A DNA stretch of 64,000 nucleotides, taken from CAVRAW01 sp963716135 (GTDB taxonomy: Bacteria; Planctomycetota; Planctomycetia; Pirellulales; JADZDJ01). Position numbers and translations under genes: made by a program. The stretch spans positions 3,782,001 to 3,846,000 of the forward strand of contig OY970289.1 of assembly GCA_963716135.1 (NCBI GenBank). Reading direction: 5' to 3'. This document shows, one piece after another, positions 52,005-61,013 of this stretch. The notes below the pieces were generated by a model. That model was given only the letters and a program-made list of their open reading frames with translations. It was not told where the DNA came from and did not search any database. The stretch's first letter is position 1. Each line of letters opens with the position of its first letter.

Positions 52005-53238
52005 CTATTGCACGGGCGTTGCCGGCGATGGATTGGGCGTTAGCGCGTTTTGCTGCAACTGCAATTGCAGAAGCGGCGCCGATGCCGGTGGCCGAGGTGG
52101 CCGGCGGATAGTATTTTTCTTTCAAAGCGCGCGTGCGGAACTGCTCGTTGATGTAGTTGAGCTTGTTTTCCAGCAGGTCGCGCTCATTGATCAGCTTCAT
52201 GCGCTCGTCGCTGTAGGCTTTGTCCGACATTTTTTCGCGCACTTGGCGCTCATCGAGTTGCTTGATTTCCTCGATGACGCTAGCCAATCGGGCGCGGATA
52301 ATTTGCTCCAAAGCGGCGGCATCCGCCGTCGAACCCGCCGTGCTCAGCAGGCTGATCGTGTTTTCATCGACATTCACCGCGGCGGAAACCGTGCCCACGG
52401 CTTGGGATTGCTGGGTCGGCAATCCGTATTCGTCGACATAGAAGTTGACTTGCTTGGTGCGCAGGATCGGTGCGTCGTGCATGGCGTAATCGAGGATCGC
52501 CAGGGTGAGCTTGGCCAATTCCTCGCGACCTTCCGGGCCGACCCAGACGTACGTACCGCAATATTCGCCGACGTAATTGCAGCAATCTTTCGGCACATCT
52601 TTCTTGCAGCAGCTTGCGTGGAACCAGCATTCCTTGCCGATGCATTCGGAGGTGACGATGCCGTTGGCGCGGGCGGAAATGTCGCCGTCGGGATCGCCGG
52701 TGTAAAACTGTTTCATGCGGGTTTCGCAATCGGGACAATGCTCGGACGGGCGGCCGTAGCCGCAACTGCTGACCGCCTTCTGATAGGCGCAGCGCATGAG
52801 CTCGAGCTTGCGCGGGTCGTTGACCGGCGTGAGCGTGAAAGATTCCTGGCACTGGCGAGAAGCGTTGCCGGAGAGATTCAGGGCGCTAAACAGCAACTGC
52901 CCAAAATTCTTGGGCGTAAATGCGGCGGACGAGCCGCCGGTAATGGGGCGGCTGAAGCCTCCGGAGAGACTGGCGCCGCCGGAATCGGTGACGTTGGCGG
53001 CCCCCTGGTTTGGATAAGCAAACGAGGGGAGCGAGTCGTAGTTGTAGACGAACATGGCCAGATTGTTCAGCACTTCCTGCTGCTGGATCTGGGCGATGGT
53101 CCAGGATTCGTTGATGACGTTCTTCTGCAGCCGGAGATGAGTGCAGCCGGTGGCCGCGAAAAGTGCGGCGCAGGCGAGCACGCCCATCCGGGCGCACGAG
53201 GTGCGGCGACGAGTGTTGCGACTTGGGTCCACTGGCAA
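52005..53238 (-). CDS. Cys-rich lipoprotein of unknown function
   Basis: About 415 residues. The N-terminus carries a lipobox (ACAALFAATGC, Cys ~32), so it is lipid-anchored. The central part is Cys-rich (SECIGKECWFHASCC, DCCNYVGEYC and CGYGRPSEHCPDCETR), suggesting disulfides or a metal site. A helical, charged coiled-coil follows (~300-370). As read, the frame ends at 51970 inside the neighbouring convergent gene. With one G added near 52075-52083 it ends instead as LLQLQLQQNALTPNPSPAT and PVQ at TAG 52005, which avoids the overlap and looks more natural. I do not recognise the family. It is the only minus-strand gene inside the cluster. Confidence 0.65.
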
Positions 53239-53511
53239 TTCTGATTACGCTAGCTAGGGCATCTGCAGGGACTATATTGACGGTATCGGTTATGCCGGTG
53301 AGCATCTGCAACAAACCACAAATCAAAGGCTCGGCGAGAGATATCGAATGATGCAGGTCGGAGATGGCTATTTATTTGTGGCGACTGCGCAAGCTGTGGA
53401 AATGCCAGCAGGTTTCGAGCAGTTACCCCATTTGCCGAAGGTTGATCGCCGCGCCATAACTTGCTGTGGGCACTTTTCGCTAGCGTGTGAAACTGCGGGC
53501 CAACTTTAGCG
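53239..53511. other. Divergent region between lipoprotein gene and kinase 2 operon
   Basis: 273 bases with no supported gene. It should contain the promoter of the four-gene kinase 2 unit. I see no strong palindrome or recognisable operator. Confidence 0.45.
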
Positions 53512-56242
53512 ATGGCTGACGAGGCATTTATCAACGATCAGTCGCTGGCGAAGATGCCGCTGCCATTGGCGCAGTTGTTTCGCCGCGCGCTGAATGCCAA
53601 GACGCCGCTCGAACAACACTTGGCGGCCGGGCGGATTGCGGAGCTGGGTTTGAAGCTGCTGGCCTGTGGGGCGATCGTGGAATATCTGGCGCTGGATAAG
53701 CCCGATCCGGCGCTGGATGAGTGTTTGAAGAATCTTGCGCGGCCGTCGCTGGGGCACTGGTGGGAGTTCGTGCGGCGATTGCTTCCGGTGCTGGCCGATA
53801 ACGGGCACCCAGGGTATGCGTCGCTGAAGCAGCTTTTGCTGGGGCGAGCGCGCGACGATTTTCCAAGGGCGGCGGGGCTGGACGCGGCATTGCGCGAAGT
53901 GCTCGAGATCGGCAGCGGTTCGCGCACGACGGTGCGATTGAGCGAGCTGTTCGAACGGATCATTCAGCATCGCAACAAGGCGCAGGCTCATGCCGCGCCG
54001 GAAATGCGCAACGAAGCATATCACCGGCGACTGGCCACTTCGTTCCTGTTGGGGCTGAGCGAAGTTTTCGATCGGATGGACATTCTGGCCGGGGCGAAAC
54101 TGCTGTACATCAGCGAAGTGCGGCAATCGGCCGACGGCTGGCAGGTGCAGCAATTTGACCTGGTCGGCGAGCATTCGCGGCGATTGGCGCCGTGGGTCGC
54201 GCCGCGTGAGGCGGCCAATCGATTGCCCGATGCCGAGCAAGTTTATTTGCAGTCGCAGAGCGAGGCGGATGCGCCGCTGCATCGCGTTTCGCCATTGGTG
54301 CTGTACGAGCCGGAAACGGAAGAGTTGCTGCTGTTGAATTCCCGCGGCGGCAAGCGGGATGTGGAGTATCTGTGTTACACCAGCGGACGCGTGGAAAAAC
54401 AGCCGGCCAAGCTGCGCGGCCAGCAGGCGGAATTGCTCAGCAAGCTGTTGAAGGTGGAGATCAGTCCGGAGCAGATCGAGAGCTTGGCGCCGACCGCGCC
54501 CGGCGGCGAGGAGGGCGCGGCGGAAGCGCCCGCCGGACAGCGCATGCTGGGCGAGTTTGAATTGCTGAGCGAGCTGGGGCGCGGCGGCATGGGCGTGGTG
54601 TATCGCGCATGGCAGCCTTCTCTGGGCAGACAGGTGGCGCTGAAAAAATTGGTGCGCACCGGAGAGAAATCGGAGCAGCGATTCGCGCGCGAAATTCGCG
54701 CGCTGGGGCAGGTGGAACATCCGAATCTAGTGAAGATCTACACCTCCGGCAGCGACGGCGATCAGTGGTTTTATGCGATGGAGCTTGTCGAGGGCGCGCC
54801 GCTTTCGACCGTGTGCGACCAATTGCAGCAGCACGCCAGCACGATCCATGAAGTCAATCAAACGACTTGGAATGAGGCGGTTAGCACGGCGTATCAAAAG
54901 GCGCACGACGGGGAGAAGCCGCTGTCGGCATCGACACAAGGAGGCGGCGGCACGCTGACGGTTCCCACGCGCGGCGCCGGAGCCTGAGGTGCTGGAACCT
55001 CCGCGTCATTTGCGGGCCGGCAAAAGTTATGTGGCGCAGATTGTCGAGCTTATTCGGCAGGCGACGATGGCCGCGCACACGTTGCACGGAGTGGGCGTGG
55101 TGCATCGAGACATCAAGCCGGGGAACATCATCGTCACCGCCGACGGGCGGCAGGCGGTGTTGATGGATTTGGGGTTGGCGCAATTGGCCGACGAGACGGA
55201 AGGGCGACTGACGCGGACGCGGCAATTCATCGGCACGCTGCGCTACGCCAGTCCGCAGCAAGTGCTGGCGGCAGGGAAGTTGGATCGGACGAGCGACATT
55301 TATAGTCTCGGGGCGACGCTGTGGGAGCTTTTGACGCTGCGGCCGCTGTTCGACGCCACGGACGAGACGCCGACGCCGGAGTTGATGGAAAAGATTCTGC
55401 ATGAGGATCCGCCGTCGATCCGGCGATACAATCCGCACGTGTCGCGCGATTTGGACGCGATCGTGGCGCACTGTTTGGAGAAGAAACCCGAACGGCGGTA
55501 TGCGACGGCGCGCGAACTAGCCGACGATCTATCACGGTACTTGAAAGGCGAACCGGTCAGCGTGCGCCCGATCAGCAGAGCGGAACGCATGCTGCGTTGG
55601 GTGGCGCGGCGACGGGCGGTGGCGGCGGCGTGGGCGTTTTTAGCGCTGGCGCTGGTATTGGCCGCCGGGGGAGGCATCGCCTATTGGCAGTGGCAACGGA
55701 CGAAGGAAAACCTGGACATCGAACTATATGGAGCCGACTCGCCCGATCAGACGCCGGAGTTGCATGAAGTGTATCCGGATGTCGATGAGTTTATCCGTGA
55801 CCGACAGGTAGCGGCCACCAAGCCGCCAGGATGGCGGGAACCGGCCCAAGGCGATTTTGTCTGCGTGAATCAGACCGGCGAACGGAATGTAAAGCTATTG
55901 ATGTGCAATTTGTCGAACTTGTATCACTTCACCGAACCGGAAGAAACGGGCCCCTCGCCGTTCCCGAAGCAAGGCGGGGTGTGGCGCACGGTGCCGCTGG
56001 ACAATTCCGCGGACGGGCCGCCACGGAAAATCGAAATCTTTAGCGGCCTGGGGTGGTATGCTTTTTTTGTGCGAAATGCGCGCGGCGAAATTTGCCCGCT
56101 GTTCGCCAAAGACGCCAACGGGGGCGACTATCCGCTGGGGGAGACGAATATATTGACCTCGCGGAAAGTCGAATTGACAATAACCATGACGCCTTTTGGC
56201 GGAAAACGCCGGTATTATGCGTCATTTCATCGGGAGCCGTAG
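53512..56242 (+). CDS. Membrane Ser/Thr kinase 2 with HEPN-like N-terminal domain, frame broken once
   Basis: About 910 residues. The first 330 residues align with kinase 1 throughout (MPLPLAQLFRRALNAKTPLE; GHWWEFVRRLLPVLADNG; LVLYEPETEELLLLNSRGGK), including RNKAQAH, the RNx4H motif. Kinase domain: ELGRGGMGVVYRAWQPSLG, ATP Lys in VALKKL, HRDIKPGNIIV, DLG, GTLRYASPQQ. One membrane segment near 705 (AWAFLALALVLAAGGGIAYW). The extracytoplasmic C-terminus (~190 residues) differs from kinase 1 and contains NVKLLMCNLSNLYHF and GLGWYAFFVRNARGEIC, perhaps distantly like the LHN repeats encoded next. The frame breaks in CGCGCG at 54968-54973; two added bases give VPTRAAPEPEVLEPP. It begins a tightly packed four-gene operon. 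Confidence 0.87.
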
Positions 56243-56244
56243 CG

Positions 56245-57207
56245 ATGGTCGCGAAGAGGCGAGGCTTCGGCCGAGGATTTTTGCTGGCGGTCGCGCTGAT
56301 CGCTTGTGCGCGCGGAGCATCGGCGGAAAATGCCGACTCGCTGAAATTGCATAACGATGCCGCGCAGGCGATTGACGTGTATGTCGCTTCGGAGCAGAGC
56401 CAGGCGGAAAAGCCCTGGGTGCATCTGCAAATCGACGCCGACGACGAGGGGCAATGCACACTGGATTCGCCGGACCGCTACGTGGTGGTCGTGCAAGCTC
56501 GTGGAGAGCGATGGCGATCCAAGCGGATCGGCTTGAAGGAGTTTTTGGCGGCTCATCCGGGATCCCTGCTGCGGATCAGCCAGCCGGCTACGAATTCGAT
56601 CGCGGCACAAGTCGAGGCTGAGGCGGGTGCAAGCCCGGCGGCGCCGGACGCGAACGACTCGGCGCCACCCGCCCCGCCGCCGACGCTGCGATTGAAATTT
56701 CGGAAGTATGATTTGGCAAATCAAGATATCTGGTCGCTGGCGCCGCATCTGCACCGGCTGAAGCTCCACAACGACCTGGCGGAAGCGGTCGACGTGTACA
56801 TCGCGCCGCAGAACAGTCAGGAAGCCGACCCCTGGACGCATTTGAAAATCGAGCCTCGCACCGACGCAACGGCGGAGCTGAAAGCGGCGGATCCGTTCAT
56901 CGTTCGGATTGAGCTGCCGAATGGCTCGGGGCGATCCAGGCCGATCTATTTGCAGGAGTTTCTGGAGGAGCATCCGGATTACGTGATGGCAGTGGGAAGG
57001 ACGTACAAGGGGGTGGTGACGGGCACGCCCTACTCGTCCGGATCGGCCGAGGGCGCTTCATCGGGGTCTGCGCCGCCCGGCTCCTCAGCCCAACAGAAAC
57101 CCTCGCTGCCGCCGGTTTCCATCGGGCCGGCCCAGGAAGCCCCGCGGGAATCGACTGGCGAAGCGGCGCCGACATTAAGGGTCGAATGGGAACAGGCGGG
57201 GCGCTAG
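56245..57207 (+). CDS. Secreted protein with two LHN repeats (copy 1)
   Basis: A 320-residue exported protein, start ATG two bases after the kinase 2 stop. Signal peptide GFLLAVALIACARGASAE. Two ~95-residue repeats follow: LKLHNDAAQAIDVYVASEQS ... LAAHPGSLLRIS and LKLHNDLAEAVDVYIAPQNS ... LEEHPDYVMAVGRTYKG. Each has the pattern LKLHND-x-YIA-x-PWxHLxI-x-PDRYxVxxxxxxxRSKxIxLxEFL. The predicted structure is a beta sandwich. The end is a Pro/Ser-rich tail and LRVEWEQAG. I do not know this family. Its close copy follows and both sit between kinase 2 and the DHH-like protein, so they may be ligands or periplasmic partners of the kinase. Confidence 0.72.
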   Translation: MVAKRRGFGRGFLLAVALIACARGASAENADSLKLHNDAAQAIDVYVASEQSQAEKPWVHLQIDADDEGQCTLDSPDRYVVVVQARGERWRSKRIGLKEFLAAHPGSLLRISQPATNSIAAQVEAEAGASPAAPDANDSAPPAPPPTLRLKFRKYDLANQDIWSLAPHLHRLKLHNDLAEAVDVYIAPQNSQEADPWTHLKIEPRTDATAELKAADPFIVRIELPNGSGRSRPIYLQEFLEEHPDYVMAVGRTYKGVVTGTPYSSGSAEGASSGSAPPGSSAQQKPSLPPVSIGPAQEAPRESTGEAAPTLRVEWEQAGR

Positions 57208-57312
57208 CCAATCGGGCCGGCATGGTTGCTTGACGGCGTGGGGGGGAGGCGCTCAAAATAATCGCGTCTCTCTTCCAACTCTCTCGTCGTCGCTTACCTA
57301 GGGAGGCGTGCC

Positions 57313-58299
57313 ATGATTCGCCGGCGCCACACAAAGCTGATTCTTTCGCTGGTTGCAGCAATTTTAGCCCAGGCGCAATTTCCGCGGGCCGAAGAAGAAG
57401 GTCCGCCGCTGATCCTGCGCAACGACCTTTCCGGCCCGGTGATTTTATATATCGCTTCGGAAAGGAGCACGAGCGATTCGCCGTGGCACCAATTTCAGTT
57501 AGACGCCGGACAAAGCAACAAGGTGAACGTGATTGCGCCGGATCGGTATTTTGTGGTGCTGCAAATTGGTAACGAACGCTCGCGTTCGAAACCGTTGGAG
57601 CTAAAGAAGTTTGTGACGGCGCACCCGAATTATGTGATGCGCGTGAGCGAGATTATGGACACGAGCATCGGCGCATCAGCCAACAGCACGGCGAGTCAGA
57701 AGCCGGGCAAAATCGGCGTGTCGGTTTCGCCCGATCCAAGCGGTCCGACGCCGACCAATTGGGCGTCGTTGCCGGTGCAGTTTGAGCGTTTCGACGCGAA
57801 CGATCCGAGCATTTGGTCGATTGGGGCCGACAGCGTGACGTTGAAGTTGCACAATGAATTGGACAACGCAGTGACTTTTTATATCGCTTCCAAGAAAAGC
57901 GACCGGCCCAACCCGTGGACGGAACTGCAGCTTGAACCGAACGGCGATTCGTCGATTATTTTGAAATCGCCCGATCCGTTCATGATTCGGGTGGACGTGG
58001 GCAACGAGTCGGCGCGTTCCAAGCCGATCGAGCTGAAGGCGTTTTTGGCGAACCATCACGATTACGTGCTGAATCTGGGGAGAAGCTACCAGTCGATGAT
58101 GGCGGGGGCTCCTGCGGGAGGCGGCGGAGAAGAAGAGAAGGTTCCGCCGTTGCAGGCAACCGTTATTCCCGATCCGCAGAAGCAGAACCCGAACTCCGTA
58201 TCGAACCAATTCAATCAACTGAATCCTGATCCCATGCAGAATCTCGGGGGCGGCTCGGGCCAAAAGTCGGGCGGGCAGCTTACAATCGAGTGGGAGTAA
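57313..58299 (+). CDS. Secreted protein with two LHN repeats (copy 2)
   Basis: A 328-residue paralogue of the preceding gene. Signal peptide KLILSLVAAILAQAQFPRAE. Repeats: LILRNDLSGPVILYIASERS ... VTAHPNYVMRVS and LKLHNELDNAVTFYIASKKS ... LANHHDYVLNLGRSYQS. The final LTIEWE parallels LRVEWE in copy 1. The 105-base gap upstream has no obvious terminator. The duplication within each protein and between them means the unit was amplified to four. Function unknown; export and operon position support an extracytoplasmic role with kinase 2. Confidence 0.72.
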   Translation: MIRRRHTKLILSLVAAILAQAQFPRAEEEGPPLILRNDLSGPVILYIASERSTSDSPWHQFQLDAGQSNKVNVIAPDRYFVVLQIGNERSRSKPLELKKFVTAHPNYVMRVSEIMDTSIGASANSTASQKPGKIGVSVSPDPSGPTPTNWASLPVQFERFDANDPSIWSIGADSVTLKLHNELDNAVTFYIASKKSDRPNPWTELQLEPNGDSSIILKSPDPFMIRVDVGNESARSKPIELKAFLANHHDYVLNLGRSYQSMMAGAPAGGGGEEEKVPPLQATVIPDPQKQNPNSVSNQFNQLNPDPMQNLGGGSGQKSGGQLTIEWE

Positions 58300-58318
58300 G
58301 CAAGCCTGCGAGGGCCGG

Positions 58319-60656
58319 ATGAAGTTTCGATACCGCTATGTGAACTTCGGCACGAACTTCCAGCCGGCGGCTGGCGATCGAGCCGAATCCAATGGCGCAC
58401 CGGAGCGCCTGCACGAAAATGAAATCGCGTTGGATGTGGGCAGCGCACCGTGGGCCGGCGACGGCGGGTCGTGCGCCGTCGTGGACAATCATTTCTATCC
58501 GCATCCTTACCCCTCGGCGGCGGCCGGGGTGCTGCATCTGGCGGAGAAGATCCATCGGCGCTTCGTCGATCGATTGGACAAGTCCGAAGTCGTCTGGTTG
58601 GTTTCGCATCGGCAGCCCGACTTCGATGCTTTCTGCTCCATGTATCTGGCGCGCGAGGTGATTCGCGGAAGCATCGAGGCGGATGGATGGTCGGAACATG
58701 GCATCAGTGCGGACGGTTGGAGGGAAAGCCGCGACGAGATCGATTGGTTTCGTCCGGCGGTGGGACACTTGCCCAGCTCGCGGCGCTGGCCGGTGCTGTT
58801 GGCGGCGTATGCATCGTGCGTGGATAAATGCCGGCCGATCGACTGCCCGCGGCATCGCGGCTTGCATTCGGTGTTATACGCGGCGCTGTTGCGAGGCCGG
58901 CCGTACCTGGAGGAAGAGAGCGGCGCACTGCAGTTTTTTGAGGAAGTGCGGCGGACCTTGTGCGACCCGCAGTGCGATTTGAATCCGCTGTACGATTCGG
59001 TGTTGGAATCGAGTGCCACGTTTGCGCCGGAACTGGCGCTGTTGGATCGGCAACAGGAAGCGTATGAACGGGATGTTCGGCGGGCGCGGAAAACGATCGT
59101 GTTTCTGCAACAAGCGGAAGTGCCGTTCGGGCAATGGTACGCCAAAGCGACAACAACACCGTTGGCGGCTGCCGGCAATGATGGGCCGGAGATTCAAGGG
59201 GCGCAGCTTGCGCCGGCCGGCGGGCGCCGCCGGCAAGCCGACGGCATCTATCTGCGCGATCCGCAATGTCTGCTGTTCAAAGAATGGGTGCGGAACGATT
59301 TGGACCATTCGTCGATGCGACAAGGATTCACGTTCACGGCCATTGCGTACAGCAACGAGCGACCGAACTCGACGACGAACACCACGTCGTACTTTTTTTC
59401 GCTCGATCCGGAACGTGCCGACGGGTGCCATCTGTATAACGTTTCGGCGCGGCTGCAGGTGGAAGAACTGCGAGCGCTCCAACAATCGTCGGCCGGGCGC
59501 GGCGATGGGGGGACCCATGTCTGCCGTCCGGGGTTTGAAGCCCGCGCGGGCCAAGCGTATGCCGCGCAATTCGACGACCCTTGGTTCGACGGGAGCAGCT
59601 ATGAAGCCACGATCGTCGCGACGCCGGGGCGCGGCACGGCGATCGACGCGGCGGGCGCGATTGCGACTGACTTGAGCGACGACCCGGTGGCATGGATCGT
59701 GCAAGAAGAATTGGAGCTGGCGTTTTTTCAAGGAGAGTTGCGGATCTGGAATTATTCGACGTCGGCAGGGGCAAGCGCGGCGGCGGGGCGACCGAGGAGT
59801 TTGCCCGTGGGCGAAATTCTTCGCGGCCAGGCGCCGCGCGCCGACGGGCACGTGGCGGTTTGCAAGCATCGAGCTGAGCGATGAGATTGATTTGCTGGCC
59901 GGAACGGTGGCCGAGCAGATCGGCAGGCTGCTGTGGCGCGTGCTCGATCCCGAGAGCCGCAGCACGGCGCCGAGCGATTTTGTCGAGCGGCATTTGATTC
60001 GCAAGGCGAACTGGGTCGGAATCTGGAGCCGACAGGGAATTGTGATCGCCACGAAGGCCGGCGCCTCTCAACAGGCCCAGCAAGTTCAAGAGTTATGTCG
60101 GGAACTATCGGCCGTGGCGACGGCAATCGAAGATTTGAGCCATCGCAGCGGGGAGGCCGACGAATTGCTGGTGGAAGGGGACGAGTTGATGCGGCGGGTG
60201 ATCCACATCAAGCATGAACTGACGCTGCCGGAGAATAATCTGGTGCGGCGGTTTTTCGAGGCCATTCGCCTGGACGAGCTGTTGCATTCATTGCGCGACA
60301 TCAATTCGGCGGCGGCGCAGTGCGCCGCGGCCGCCAGCAATCGAGAACACCTGAAGCACCAACAGGAAATTGCGGGCAAATTACAGAAGAACGTCGAGCG
60401 GATTACGGCGATTCAGAGGATCGTGCATGCGATCGAGTATCTGGTGGTGGCGTACTATGGAGTGATGCTGTGGGGGCACCTGTTCCCGCACTACGACGAA
60501 GGTTTGATCCTGCTGGTTCCGATTGCGCTGGCGATCGGGCTGGTGGTGCTGATCAACCATTCCGTAGAGCGGCATTGGGTGGAATGGAAAGCATTTCGCC
60601 AGTCGAAGATATTCCGCCGAATGGCGCGCCGGTTTCGCCCGCCGCACGATGATTAG
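58319..60656 (+). CDS. Two-TM membrane protein with the caspase-associated N-terminal domain (DHH-like motif), frame broken once
   Basis: About 780 residues. The N-terminal ~430 residues are homologous to the N-terminal region of the caspase protein at 43875. It contains LVSHRQPDFDAFCSMYLARE near residue 100, which recalls motif I of DHH phosphoesterases (H-x3-D-x-D-A-x2-S), and ends in DDPWFDGSSYEATIVATPGR. After a frame break at the CGCGCG tract 59835-59841 (two bases missing; joined APRAPTGTWRFASIEL), a long helical region follows with coiled-coil potential, then two membrane segments (HAIEYLVVAYYGVMLWGHLF and LILLVPIALAIGLVVLINHS) close to the C-terminus, a CorA-like topology. Last gene of the kinase 2 operon, 19 bases after the LHN copy 2 gene. 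Confidence 0.72.
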
Positions 60657-60716
60657 GCGGCATCGGATTTTTGCGCGAATTGAGAGACGGCCGAAGCCGC
60701 TTGGGTTAGCGAATAT

Positions 60717-60766
60717 CTTGACGTTTTCTTAACGTCGTCGGCGGCGATCTTAACGCCAATTTAATG
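60717..60766 (+). promoter_or_regulatory. Array of CTTAACG boxes upstream of kdp, candidate KdpE-type operator
   Basis: CTTGACG at 60717, CTTAACG at 60728, CTTAACG at 60749 and TTTAATG near 60760. The distances 11, 21 and 11 place all boxes on one helical phase, as direct repeats bound by OmpR/PhoB-family response regulators usually are. The array ends about 60 bases before the first small ORF of the kdp operon. KdpE is such a regulator in characterised kdp systems; binding here is inferred. Confidence 0.5.
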
Positions 60767-60825
60767 CGATTCCGGGTAGGATTCTTGCGCTGGTGATGCT
60801 TCTGAGCCACAAGTGCAGGTGAAAC

Positions 60826-60924
60826 ATGTCGGACTTTGCCATTGGAGTGCTCGTCGTCGGCTTTGCCGGAATGACGTGGGGATTGCTCGCACTTTGCGAT
60901 TGGTTGTTAGGAAGCGAGCGATGA
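60826..60924 (+). CDS. Small membrane protein at the start of the kdp operon, 32 residues
   Basis: MSDFAIGVLVVGFAGMTWGL then a short second hydrophobic half LALCDWLLGSER. One membrane segment with a negatively charged start. Its stop overlaps the ATG of kdpF (ATGA), which argues strongly that it is translated. It is too short for usual gene callers. Similar tiny ORFs precede kdpF in other bacteria, so it may be an accessory subunit of the Kdp pump; this is inference from position. Confidence 0.65.
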   Translation: MSDFAIGVLVVGFAGMTWGLLALCDWLLGSER

Positions 60925-61013
60925 ACGGAATTGAAGTAATTGGACTAGCCGTTAGCGCCGGATTGTCGGCGTATCTGATCGTGGCCTTACTGAAGCCGGA
61001 ATGGTTCGCATGA
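60921..61013 (+). CDS. kdpF: Potassium-transporting ATPase subunit KdpF
   Basis: A 30-residue single-span subunit that stabilises the Kdp complex. The sequence GLSAYLIVALLKPEWF shows the typical KdpF ending (hydrophobic segment, then L-x-P-E-x-F). It overlaps the small ORF before it (ATGA) and the kdpA start after it (ATGA at 61010), so the three genes are translationally coupled. Confidence 0.88.
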   Translation: MNGIEVIGLAVSAGLSAYLIVALLKPEWFA

